A stretch of 64,000 nt of DNA from Bacteroidales bacterium (GTDB lineage Bacteria; Bacteroidota; Bacteroidia; Bacteroidales; Tenuifilaceae): NCBI GenBank assembly GCA_020636845.1, contig JACJXD010000006.1, positions 1-64,000 on the forward strand, given 5' to 3'. Shown here piece by piece: positions 7,341 to 14,936 of this stretch (its first letter is position 1; every line of letters begins with the position of its first letter). Below the pieces are notes generated by a model that was given only the letters and a program-made list of their open reading frames with translations, had not been told where the DNA came from and did not search any database. A program made the translations under genes and the position numbers.

Positions 7341-8684
7341 ATGGCTAGAATTTTGGTGGTTGACGACGATTCTACTTTTTGCCTGATGCTTAAAACATTT
7401 TTGGGAAAACATGGGCACAAGGTGATAGAGGCATTTTCGTTTAACGAGGCTGTTAGGCAAGTAAAAGGGAATAATTTCGATGTTGTTTTGGCGGATTATA
7501 GGCTGCCTGAGCATACCGGAATGGAAGTGTTGGCTGAGGCAAAGCGAAAATCGCAGGATACCGTTGTTATCATGATGACCGGTTATGCCGATATTCGTAT
7601 GGCTGTTAAAGCTATTAAACAAGGTGCTTATGATTATGTAACCAAGCCAATTAATCCCGACGAAATTTTAGCCGCTATAAACAATGCTTTACCCGATGGC
7701 GCATCGGATAAAGAGAGTAAATCGGCTGATGGGTTCAACTTTATTAAAGGTGATAGTAATTATAGCCGCGAAATAAATAAGTATATAAGCATTGTTGCTC
7801 CAACAAACCTTTCGGTTATTGTGCAGGGCGAAAGCGGAACCGGAAAGGAATACATTGCAAGGCAAATTCACAAGGAGAGTCGTAGGAACGAGAAGCCTTT
7901 TGTTGCAATTGATTGTGGCGCACTGCCTCGCGAATTAGCTGCAAGTGAGTTCTTTGGTCACCTAAAAGGTTCGTTTACCGGTGCTATTGCCGATAAAATC
8001 GGTCAGTTCGAAGTTGCCAATGGCGGCACGCTATTCTTGGACGAAATTGGAAATCTTCCCTACGATGTGCAGGTTAATCTGCTTAGGGCTATTCAGGAAC
8101 GAAAGGTTAAGCGCATAGGTAGCAGCAAGGAGATTCCTGTTGATGTTCGAATAATTGTAGCTACCAACGATAACTTGCTTCAAATGGTAAACGAAGGCAA
8201 CTTTCGTGAAGATTTATACCATCGTCTAAATGAGTTTTCCATTCGTGTTGCCCCGTTACGCGACCGTCAGGACGATTTGCTAATTTTTGCCAAAAACTTT
8301 TTAGTGCAAGCTAATAAGGAACTAGGTAAAACGGTGAACGGTTTCGATACCGATGTTATCGATATTTTCTTCAAATATCCTTGGCCGGGGAATTTAAGGG
8401 AATTAAAGAATGTTATTCGTCGGGCTGTTTTGTTAGAGCCAACAAACTTGCTTACTATTAACAGTTTTCCTGACGATATTATTTCTAATTTGCACGAAAC
8501 GGAAGCGCCTTCGGAAGCATCAAAATCGAATAATTTGAAGGATATTAAGGAAAAAGCGGAATACGATTTAATAATATCTACTCTGGAAAAAGTTCGATAC
8601 AATAAGAGTAAGGCTGCCAAGTTGCTTAATATCGATCGCAAAACTCTTTACAATAAAATGAAGCAGTTGGGTATTCCTTACTAA
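7341..8684 (+). CDS. Sigma-54-dependent response regulator (NtrC/AtoC type)
   Basis: This 447-residue protein has the full NtrC architecture. The receiver domain (1-115) has acidic residues VVDDD at 7-10, phospho-acceptor D52 and K102. The AAA+ domain (about 135-370) has Walker A GESGTGKE at 163-170 and Walker B GGTLFLDEIG at 228-237. The C-terminal Fis-type HTH (SKAAKLLNIDRKTLYNKMKQ) binds enhancers. The sigma-54 contact loop reads GSFTGA (210-215) instead of the usual GAFTGA, a conservative change. It should activate RpoN-dependent promoters when phosphorylated. No histidine kinase adjoins it, so it is an orphan regulator here. The YIP1 gene follows after 101 bp. Confidence 0.92.
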   Translation: MARILVVDDDSTFCLMLKTFLGKHGHKVIEAFSFNEAVRQVKGNNFDVVLADYRLPEHTGMEVLAEAKRKSQDTVVIMMTGYADIRMAVKAIKQGAYDYVTKPINPDEILAAINNALPDGASDKESKSADGFNFIKGDSNYSREINKYISIVAPTNLSVIVQGESGTGKEYIARQIHKESRRNEKPFVAIDCGALPRELAASEFFGHLKGSFTGAIADKIGQFEVANGGTLFLDEIGNLPYDVQVNLLRAIQERKVKRIGSSKEIPVDVRIIVATNDNLLQMVNEGNFREDLYHRLNEFSIRVAPLRDRQDDLLIFAKNFLVQANKELGKTVNGFDTDVIDIFFKYPWPGNLRELKNVIRRAVLLEPTNLLTINSFPDDIISNLHETEAPSEASKSNNLKDIKEKAEYDLIISTLEKVRYNKSKAAKLLNIDRKTLYNKMKQLGIPY

Positions 8685-8710
8685 TGTTTTAATTTGGTTG
8701 CTCTGCTTGC

Positions 8711-8731
8711 AAATTTGACATTTTCAAATTT
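8711..8731. promoter_or_regulatory. Perfect hairpin between the sigma-54 regulator and the YIP1 gene
   Basis: AAATTTGA (8711-8718), loop CATTT, TCAAATTT (8724-8731): an 8+8 perfect inverted repeat followed by a short T run. It could be a weak terminator for the regulator gene or an operator/leader hairpin for the YIP1 gene whose ATG is 55 bp downstream. The A/T-only upper stem makes termination uncertain. Confidence 0.4.
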
Positions 8732-8785
8732 TTATCGGAACTTGTTTTTGTCTTTCGAGGAATTCTAACCTAAAACCATAATACT

Positions 8786-9973
8786 ATGAGCGAGAATTCA
8801 TTCAACTTTAACAAGTTTATTTCCGATTCAAAGGAAACTCTCATTAACCCAAAAGGTTACTTTGAAAAAATGCCCTTGGCTGGCGGGTTTGGAGAACCTA
8901 TTATTAAAGCGTTGCTTTACGGATTAGTTGCCGCAATCATCAACTTAATTTGGGGTTTTGTTTTTGTTGGCAGCCTAACAGGTGGAATGTTAGGTGGATT
9001 AGCCGGAATAGGCGGATTTTTTGTAACAATTATTGGTGCAATAATTGGCTTGTTTATTGGTGCTTTAATCGTGCTGATAATTTCCCTGATTTGTAATGGC
9101 AGTAGCGATTTTGAACCCAGTTTAAGGGTGGCAGCTTCGTTAATGGTACTTTTTCCCATAATGTCGTTGCTTAAGGGATTCAATTTTATTAACTACTACC
9201 TTGGCTCAATTATTTCGTTTGCAGTAAATATTTACATGCTGTACCTTTTGTACCTTGCCGTTATTGGTGTGCTTAAAGGAAAGGATGGAACAGCCAAAAT
9301 ATTATCGTATGTGTTTGCCGGAATATTTTTTATAGTTCTTATTGGCGGCTTTTTTACCCATAGAGCGGTAAATCGTTTAGCCATGTTTGGAAATGAGTAT
9401 AAGGAAAGTTTAAGTAAAATTCAGGGGGAGTTGGAAAAAGCCAGCACCGAATTTGCTCAGGATGAAGCAACGGAGGGCGAAAAGCAGGTGGCCGATGATG
9501 AAGAGGATATGTTTTCCGATGCTGATGCAAAGAGACCGGATGAGTTTCCCGAAAAGGCCATTGTAGAAGTAAAATCGTATTTTTCGACAGGACCGAACAT
9601 GATTACCGACGAAAAAATTACGAAGTTGATAAATGCACTTGATGCTTCTGCCGAATACAAGGATAATCCCGAAAAGTTTAGCGAAATTCTTAAAGTAAAT
9701 GGTTACGACGATGTCACAGAGTTTACTCAGGATGTAATAGCCGTTGTTTCGGGAGTTATGGCTGTTGGCAGTTTAAGCGGATTGGAAAAAATTATAAATG
9801 CTCCTAAGGAGGAAAAAGAGAGTGCCAAAATGTTCACGATGGATCAAGCATTCAAATCAACGGCAATTCAGTCCATTCAGGCAGCCAAGTTGACGGAACA
9901 GGATTTAAGGGTGATTTATGATAATTGGGATGATGTAAAGGAAATACAAAAGAAAGGAACTAAAAGCGAATAG
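8786..9973 (+). CDS. YIP1 family membrane protein
   Basis: The 395-residue protein begins with a soluble segment containing NPKGYFEKMPLAGGFGEPI, typical of YIP1-family bacterial proteins. About five transmembrane helices follow between residues 40 and 200, many Gly/Ile-rich (GMLGGLAGIGGFFVTIIGAIIG). The C-terminal half (about 205-395) is soluble and acidic (EKQVADDEEDMFSDADAKR) and predicted mainly helical; it may face the cytoplasm. The bacterial YIP1 family has no defined function. A strong terminator follows 21 bp after the stop. The upstream sigma-54 regulator suggests, without proof, a link in regulation. Confidence 0.75.
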   Translation: MSENSFNFNKFISDSKETLINPKGYFEKMPLAGGFGEPIIKALLYGLVAAIINLIWGFVFVGSLTGGMLGGLAGIGGFFVTIIGAIIGLFIGALIVLIISLICNGSSDFEPSLRVAASLMVLFPIMSLLKGFNFINYYLGSIISFAVNIYMLYLLYLAVIGVLKGKDGTAKILSYVFAGIFFIVLIGGFFTHRAVNRLAMFGNEYKESLSKIQGELEKASTEFAQDEATEGEKQVADDEEDMFSDADAKRPDEFPEKAIVEVKSYFSTGPNMITDEKITKLINALDASAEYKDNPEKFSEILKVNGYDDVTEFTQDVIAVVSGVMAVGSLSGLEKIINAPKEEKESAKMFTMDQAFKSTAIQSIQAAKLTEQDLRVIYDNWDDVKEIQKKGTKSE

Positions 9974-9994
9974 CATCTTTTGATTGAAAAAAGT

Positions 9995-10026
9995 AAAGGG
10001 GATTCTAAAAAATCCCCTTTATTTTT
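9995..10026. terminator. Bidirectional rho-independent terminator
   Basis: AAAGGGGATT (9995-10004), loop CTAAAA, AATCCCCTTT (10011-10020), then ATTTTT. A perfect 10-bp stem between the convergent YIP1 and peptidase genes. The A-rich left flank gives a U-tract on the opposite strand as well, so it can serve both genes. Confidence 0.85.
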
Positions 10027-10038
10027 ATTTCTCTTATT

Positions 10039-11277
10039 TTACTTAAATTTCTTTAGCAGTTGCTTTACAGCATCTTTATGAACGGTAAATCCCATCATTT
10101 TTAGTTTAACGTATTCTTCGCTGAAGAAATAGTAACCAAAACGAGGATCTTCCGAGCCTACGTTTCTCGAACCGGAACTGGAATCTTTAATTAAAAACCA
10201 AGTTTTTCCATCCTTTTCCAGGTAGCCAACCAAGTGCATTCCGTGATCGTCGGTGGTTGTTTCGTTGGAGAATCTAAACTGACGGGCATCGTCGTTTATG
10301 TATGCCGAAGGAATATCGAAATCGGGAATAAGGGCAACGTTATTGTCGCGACTAAATCCGGCTTCCGATACATCGCCACCTATGCTAACGGTATAGCCAT
10401 TTTTAATGGCATCTTTTAATGCAGCCATAAAGTCATCAAGGGGAACATTGTAGTATTCCTTACTATGCCACCAGTTATCGGGAACTTCGTATTCAACTTG
10501 TTCCCAGAAAGGTTGTTGTTTATAGCTTAAAATTTCAACGTAATCGTCGGGGTTAATTTTAAGTACATTGTTCAAAAATTCTTTTGGAGTGTAGGTTTTG
10601 CCATTCCAAGTAAATGAAGTAGGAGGGGTTCCTATGTAGTGGTTTAGTATCGATTTAATTGTCGAAAGTATTACATCTTCGTTCCAAGCATTATCTTTTT
10701 TTACAGATTCGAGGTAGGTGTGCATTTCTTCCATCATTTCGGAGTGATCATGAAATTTTCGTCCACCTATTAAACCCGTATATACGCTTTCGGGAACAGC
10801 CCCGTATTCTTTATAAATACGAGTAACAGCATTTCCTTCCGAACCTTCATCGAAAAGAGACTCTCCGCGTGTTTTTATAAATTCCTTAGTCTTTTCAAGG
10901 TATTCGCAGTAAACGGTGAATATCTCGGAAATTTTAATTTCCTGTCCGGTTAAACGCTTAACTTCCGATTCGTACATCGATGTGGTTGAAAAACACCAGC
11001 AAGTTCCCGTGTTTCCTTGGGATATTGGGGCAAAATGCCACTGCGTTTTGTATAGCGAAACGTTGTCGGGCAAATCCATTCCAGACTGGTCCATTTCGAA
11101 GCGCTTGTCCATTTCCTTCGGGGTTTGTTTTTCCTTAACCTCGCGAACATCCTTCATAATAAAGTTTTGGTAGAAGCCCGGCTTGTACTCCTTAAAGGTA
11201 GCCTTGTCCTTGGATTGCGCCATAATGCAACCCGAAATGGCAATTCCTGCTAAAATAAGCAATGTTCTTTTCATCAT
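10039..11277 (-). CDS. Exported C1-family (papain/bleomycin-hydrolase-like) cysteine peptidase
   Basis: A 412-residue protein with a signal peptide (MMKRTLLILAGIAISGCIMAQ; the SGC could also be a lipobox). The peptidase C1 core starts near residue 85. QGNTGTCWCFSTTSMYESE holds the oxyanion Gln and catalytic Cys, and DDHGMHLVGYLEKDGKTWF holds the catalytic His. The usual NSWG after the last strand is replaced by KDSSSGS, so the canonical Asn is not where expected; FGYYFFSEEYVKLKM follows as in Bacteroidota C1B-type proteins. It is presumably a periplasmic amino- or endopeptidase. It is a single-gene unit, with a -7-like CAAAATTA (11330-11337, minus strand TAATTTTG) upstream. Confidence 0.85.
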   Translation of the reverse strand: MMKRTLLILAGIAISGCIMAQSKDKATFKEYKPGFYQNFIMKDVREVKEKQTPKEMDKRFEMDQSGMDLPDNVSLYKTQWHFAPISQGNTGTCWCFSTTSMYESEVKRLTGQEIKISEIFTVYCEYLEKTKEFIKTRGESLFDEGSEGNAVTRIYKEYGAVPESVYTGLIGGRKFHDHSEMMEEMHTYLESVKKDNAWNEDVILSTIKSILNHYIGTPPTSFTWNGKTYTPKEFLNNVLKINPDDYVEILSYKQQPFWEQVEYEVPDNWWHSKEYYNVPLDDFMAALKDAIKNGYTVSIGGDVSEAGFSRDNNVALIPDFDIPSAYINDDARQFRFSNETTTDDHGMHLVGYLEKDGKTWFLIKDSSSGSRNVGSEDPRFGYYFFSEEYVKLKMMGFTVHKDAVKQLLKKFK

Positions 11278-11329
11278 TCTACTTTTATGGTTATCAGTTA
11301 ACGTGACTTATTTGTTAAAAATTGATTTT

Positions 11330-11337
11330 CAAAATTA
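11330..11337 (-). promoter_or_regulatory. -7 promoter element of the C1 peptidase gene
   Basis: The minus strand reads TAATTTTG, a perfect TAnnTTTG -7 box, 53 bp upstream of the start codon. A clear -33 TTG at the right distance is not seen, so the assignment is tentative. Confidence 0.35.
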
Positions 11338-11494
11338 AAAATATATTATCGGAGCACTTGATTAGAACTGTTAAAAAGTTTTTGGTTTAAATAAAACCAC
11401 TTATTTGAGATGTTAGTCTTACATAAAGGTAATTTGCTTTTTAGCCAATAAGGAGAAAAGAGTAATTATTTTAACAAATTTTGAGCAGAGCAAC

Positions 11495-11530
11495 ACTGAC
11501 AAATATGTAGAAATATGTAATTTTGTCAGT
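11495..11530. promoter_or_regulatory. 9+9 inverted repeat overlapping a -7 box upstream of the sigma-54 activator operon
   Basis: ACTGACAAA (11495-11503) and TTTGTCAGT (11522-11530) are perfect inverted arms separated by 18 nt, which themselves contain a short direct repeat (AATATGTA twice). The right arm overlaps TAATTTTG (11518-11525), a perfect Bacteroidota -7 box placed 20 bp before the ATG at 11545. A protein bound here would block initiation. The half-site resembles those at 3645-3664 and 14510-14535. Confidence 0.5.
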
Positions 11531-11544
11531 AAGAATAAAATTGC

Positions 11545-12789
11545 ATGGAATTACAAGGTATAAAACAGCGATTTGGAATAATAGGGAATTCTAGTGGATT
11601 AAACCGAGCCATTGATATTGCGAGACAAGTTGCCCCTACGGACTTGTCGGTACTTATTACCGGTGAGAGTGGAACAGGAAAGGAAGTTTTTCCACAAATA
11701 ATTCATCAGTTTAGCGCACGTAAGCATGGAAATTATATAGCGGTAAACTGTGGTGCCATTCCCGAGGGAACAATCGATTCTGAACTTTTTGGTCACGAAA
11801 AGGGCGCTTTTACCGGTGCTACCGATAGCCGAAAGGGTTACTTTGAAGTTGCCGATGGGGGAACCATTTTCCTTGACGAGGTTGCCGAACTTCCTTTATC
11901 TACTCAGGTTAGGTTGTTAAGAGTGTTGGAAACGGGAGAATTTATAAGGGTTGGTTCGTCTAAAGTACACAAAACCGATGTAAGGGTTGTAGCGGCTACC
12001 AATGTAAATTTACCTAGTGCAATTCAGGAAGGTCGTTTTCGGGAAGATTTATATTATAGGTTAAATACGGTACCTATTACAATGCCCCCGTTACGTGAAA
12101 GACACGAGGACATTCCTTTGCTTTTCAGAAAGTTTGCCGCTGATTTTGCGGAAAAGTATCGAATGCCAGCCATTGTTCTTAACGATGATGCTCGTAAGTT
12201 GCTGTTAACTTACCATTGGCCGGGAAATATTAGGCAACTTAAAAATGTTACGGAGCAAATTTCGATTATAGAGCAGAGCAGGGTAATAGGTGTTGAAACG
12301 TTATCCAAGTACTTGCCCGATTATAATGTTCCTAAACTTCCGACTCTTTACCAAAAGGCGGGAATGATAGACGAAAAAACTTTTTCCAGTGAACGGGAAA
12401 TTTTATATAAAATTTTGTTCGATATGCGTTCTGATGTCAACGAACTTAAGCGCTTGGTTAATGAGTTAATGAAAGGGGATATTCCAGTAGAAACTCCTTC
12501 GTTTGTTCACAGCGGAACAATGCATGGCGATTTTGTAGGCGGAAATGAACCGCTAATAACTAAGGCTGCACCTTCTCAATTAGATAACAAATCGTTTGTT
12601 CACAGCGCTGATAATATCCAGGATACCGAAGAAATTATAGAGGAAACGCTTTCGTTGGAAGAAAAGGAAAAAGAGTTAATTAAAAAAGCGTTAGAAAAGC
12701 ATAAGGGTAAACGTAAACTTGCTGCTCAGGAATTGGGCATCTCGGAACGAACGCTTTATCGTAAAATAAAGGAGTATAAGATTGATTAG
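11545..12789 (+). CDS. Sigma-54-interacting transcriptional activator without receiver domain
   Basis: This 414-residue protein begins almost directly with the AAA+ sigma-54 activator domain: Walker A GESGTGKE at 40-47, an intact GAFTGA loop at 87-92, Walker B GGTIFLDEVAEL around 105-116, and the R-finger region FREDLYYRLNTVPI. A linker of about 70 residues (about 315-385) leads to a C-terminal Fis-type HTH (KLAAQELGISERTLYRKIKE). There is no N-terminal sensory domain, so activity must be controlled by other means, perhaps by expression. It leads the lptE-TPR-secG run with an 8-bp gap or overlap depending on the lptE start. This conserved Bacteroidales arrangement suggests a role in envelope biogenesis control (inference). 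Confidence 0.92.
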   Translation: MELQGIKQRFGIIGNSSGLNRAIDIARQVAPTDLSVLITGESGTGKEVFPQIIHQFSARKHGNYIAVNCGAIPEGTIDSELFGHEKGAFTGATDSRKGYFEVADGGTIFLDEVAELPLSTQVRLLRVLETGEFIRVGSSKVHKTDVRVVAATNVNLPSAIQEGRFREDLYYRLNTVPITMPPLRERHEDIPLLFRKFAADFAEKYRMPAIVLNDDARKLLLTYHWPGNIRQLKNVTEQISIIEQSRVIGVETLSKYLPDYNVPKLPTLYQKAGMIDEKTFSSEREILYKILFDMRSDVNELKRLVNELMKGDIPVETPSFVHSGTMHGDFVGGNEPLITKAAPSQLDNKSFVHSADNIQDTEEIIEETLSLEEKEKELIKKALEKHKGKRKLAAQELGISERTLYRKIKEYKID

Positions 12790-12793
12790 TTTT

Positions 12794-13309
12794 ATGAGAA
12801 ATATTAAAAAAATATTCCCATTGATTTTGTTGGTAATTGTGCCAACCATACAGGGTTGCAAGGTGAGTTACACGTTTACTGGAGCTTCAATTCCTCCTGA
12901 GGCTAAGACATTTAGTGTTCAACTTTTTCAGAATTTGGCAAGCATTGTGAACCCCACTCTTAGCAGTTATTTTACGGAGGAGTTAAAAAATAGATTCATT
13001 ACGCAAACCAGTCTTAATCAGGTTGATGATTTTGGCGATTTTGCTTTTTCGGGTCAAATAACTCAGTACAATGTAGCACCTGTGGCCATTCAGGGGAATG
13101 AAGTTGCGGCACAAAATAGGTTAACAATATCGGTTAAAGTGAAGTTTACCAATGCTATTGAACCTAAACAAAGTTTTGAGAAATCGTTTACTCAGTATGA
13201 AAACTTTAACAGTACGGAGAACTTTACTTCGGTAGAAAGCGATCTTGTTCAGAAAATTGTAGAAAAGTTGGTCGATGATATTTTTAACGCATCGGCTGCA
13301 AACTGGTAA
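12794..13309 (+). CDS. lptE: LptE family outer-membrane LPS assembly lipoprotein
   Basis: The ATG at 12794 (MRNIKKIFPL) is preferred; an upstream TTG at 12782 overlaps the previous gene. The protein is about 171 residues with a lipoprotein signal ending TIQGC (Cys at about residue 22). It then shows the Bacteroidota LptE pattern: VSYTFTGASIPPEAKTFSV, followed by NPTLSSYFTEELKNRF and a beta-rich core. LptE plugs the LptD barrel that inserts lipopolysaccharide into the outer leaflet. Only LptE is in this window. It is translationally close to the sigma-54 activator and to the 13313 gene (3-bp gap). Confidence 0.88.
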   Translation: MRNIKKIFPLILLVIVPTIQGCKVSYTFTGASIPPEAKTFSVQLFQNLASIVNPTLSSYFTEELKNRFITQTSLNQVDDFGDFAFSGQITQYNVAPVAIQGNEVAAQNRLTISVKVKFTNAIEPKQSFEKSFTQYENFNSTENFTSVESDLVQKIVEKLVDDIFNASAANW

Positions 13310-13312
13310 AAT

Positions 13313-14068
13313 ATGATAAGTGCAGATAATTTTACGGAACTAACTCAGAATAAAATTTTAACTTCTGATGATATTCAGGGGTTAAAGGAGTTAGTAGATA
13401 AATACCCATACTTCCAATCCGCAAGAGTTTTGTACTTAAAGTCACTTTTGGATACAGAAAGTGGGGAGTACAAAACAGAAGTTACGACCAATGCTCCATT
13501 GGTTCCTTCCAGAAGGCATCTGTTTAATTTTTTATATTCTGAGAGTGCAGGCGATGTGGAAGTTGCTAAAGCCCCAATTCAGAGTACGGTGAAGGAACCG
13601 AAAAAGAAGAAATCTCCGGGTAGGCCTAAAAAGAGTAAGCCGGCTTCAACAATACAATTTGCCGATGAGTCGGCAAAGACCGATTTAACAATTGAGGCAA
13701 AACCGGGACCTAGTACCGATGATGATATTTTGGAACTCATAGATGGAGATGCCGATTCGATTATTTTGAATGATAGTAAAAACGGTGAAGATCTTATCGA
13801 TCAATTTATTACAAATCCGCCAGATATTCCACGCCCAACGATGCCACCTCGAGGTGAGAAAGTTGAAATTGAAGATAAATCGGTTAGTTCAGTTATCGAA
13901 TCGGAAGAGTTGGCAAGCGAAACCCTTGCCGAAATATATGTCGCTCAAGGTTACTACGATAAGGCAATTAAAGTTTATAGCAAATTAAGTTTGAAATATC
14001 CAGAAAAAAGTAGTTACTTTGCCGATCAAATTCGGATTGTTGAAGAAAAGTTAAATAGCAAACATTAA
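13313..14068 (+). CDS. Hypothetical protein with C-terminal TPR-like repeat
   Basis: A 251-residue cytoplasmic protein. The N-terminal 70 residues resemble a helical repeat (LKELVDKYPYFQSARVLYLK). A long low-complexity middle section follows, with a basic patch (KEPKKKKSPGRPKKSK) and acidic stretches. The C-terminal segment ETLAEIYVAQGYYDKAIKVY, then SKLSLKYPEKSSYFADQI, is a TPR unit. This gene is conserved between lptE and secG in Bacteroidales, but I know of no assigned function. The spacing (3 bp after lptE, 11 bp before secG) shows it is part of the operon. Confidence 0.8.
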   Translation: MISADNFTELTQNKILTSDDIQGLKELVDKYPYFQSARVLYLKSLLDTESGEYKTEVTTNAPLVPSRRHLFNFLYSESAGDVEVAKAPIQSTVKEPKKKKSPGRPKKSKPASTIQFADESAKTDLTIEAKPGPSTDDDILELIDGDADSIILNDSKNGEDLIDQFITNPPDIPRPTMPPRGEKVEIEDKSVSSVIESEELASETLAEIYVAQGYYDKAIKVYSKLSLKYPEKSSYFADQIRIVEEKLNSKH

Positions 14069-14079
14069 TTAATTGTACA

Positions 14080-14427
14080 ATGTATACCATTATTTCAATA
14101 TTCATTGTTATTGCTGCCATCCTGCTAATTCTAATTGTTTTGGCACAGAATCCTAAAGGAGGCGGATTAGCCTCAAATTTTGCTGGCTCGAATCAGTTTA
14201 TGGGCGTTAGAAAAACCGCTGATTTTTTGGAAAAAGCAACATGGACATTGGCGTTATCGATAGTAGTACTTAGTTTTTTGGCAACAGTAAGTATGCCTAA
14301 GGCTAAACAAGGCGAGGAACAGCGTTCTGAGGTTGAGGCCAAAATGAACAATACACCTGCACCCGATGCTACTCCAGCATTTCCAATGCCTACACAGCAA
14401 GGTCAACCTAGCGATTCTACCAAGTAA
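14080..14427 (+). CDS. secG: Preprotein translocase subunit SecG
   Basis: A 115-residue membrane protein with two transmembrane helices (about 3-23 and 50-70). Between them is the SecG signature: VLAQNPKGGGLASNFAGSNQ followed by FMGVRKTADFLEKATW. The C-terminal 40 residues are a hydrophilic Pro/Gln-rich tail common in Bacteroidota SecG. SecG is the auxiliary subunit of the SecYEG channel in the inner membrane. It ends the activator-lptE-TPR-secG operon, as shown by the terminator 20 bp downstream. Confidence 0.95.
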   Translation: MYTIISIFIVIAAILLILIVLAQNPKGGGLASNFAGSNQFMGVRKTADFLEKATWTLALSIVVLSFLATVSMPKAKQGEEQRSEVEAKMNNTPAPDATPAFPMPTQQGQPSDSTK

Positions 14428-14446
14428 TAAGTTTTTATAAGATATT

Positions 14447-14472
14447 GCCGGCTTGCTGCCGGCTTTTTTTTT
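14447..14472 (+). terminator. Rho-independent terminator after secG
   Basis: GCCGGC (14447-14452), loop TTGCT, GCCGGC (14458-14463), then nine T residues. A textbook terminator closing the lptE-secG operon. Confidence 0.92.
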
Positions 14473-14509
14473 GTCCGAGGTTGTCGTAAAAAGCCCTGTG
14501 CTTTTGAAT

Positions 14510-14535
14510 CTGACATTATTGAATTTCCTTGTCAG
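14510..14535. promoter_or_regulatory. CTGACA-N14-TGTCAG inverted repeat upstream of groES
   Basis: CTGACA (14510-14515) and TGTCAG (14530-14535) form a 6+6 inverted repeat, and a further AAGTCAG half-site follows at 14551-14557. It lies 95-120 bp upstream of the groES ATG. No CIRCE (HrcA) element is visible, so this may be the heat-shock operator or activator site. Similar half-sites occur at 3645-3664 and 11495-11530. Confidence 0.45.
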
Positions 14536-14629
14536 TTTTTTCATGCTAAAAAGTCAGTTTTGCTGTTTGGCATAAGTTATGATACACACAGGGCGTAAAC
14601 ATAAATGTATTAACCAAAACATAAAAATT

Positions 14630-14905
14630 ATGTCAGTAAAAGTTAAACCATTAGCCGACAGAGTATTAATTGAGCCCACAGAGGCCGAAGAAAAAACTTC
14701 GAGCGGAATTTATATTCCTGACACTGCCAAGGAAAAACCTCAAAAAGGAACCGTTATTGCTTCTGGCCCTGGAACAAAGGATATTACTATGGAAGTTAAG
14801 GTTGGTGATGTGGTTCTATACGGTAAGTATGCTGGAACTGAAATTACCATTGATGGCAAGGATTACATGATTATGAAACAGTCCGATATTCTTGCTATTG
14901 TTTAA
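14630..14905 (+). CDS. groES: Co-chaperonin GroES
   Basis: A 91-residue protein starting MSVKVKPLADRVLIEPTEAE. It contains the mobile loop EKTSSGIYIPDTAKEKPQKG that contacts GroEL and ends KDYMIMKQSDILAIV. It forms the heptameric lid of the GroEL folding cage in the cytoplasm. An ATG further upstream at 14579 is in frame but adds 17 residues unlike any GroES. groEL follows after 31 bp. Confidence 0.97.
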   Translation: MSVKVKPLADRVLIEPTEAEEKTSSGIYIPDTAKEKPQKGTVIASGPGTKDITMEVKVGDVVLYGKYAGTEITIDGKDYMIMKQSDILAIV

Positions 14906-14936
14906 TTCATTGTCTAACTATTAAAAAATATAATTT

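Noticed and set aside
8694..8712. TTGGTTGCTCTGCTTGCA upstream of the YIP1 gene as a sigma-54 (-24/-12) promoter
   Set aside because: GG and GC are separated by 11 bp instead of the required 10, and the CAC of the -24 box is missing, so I do not call it.
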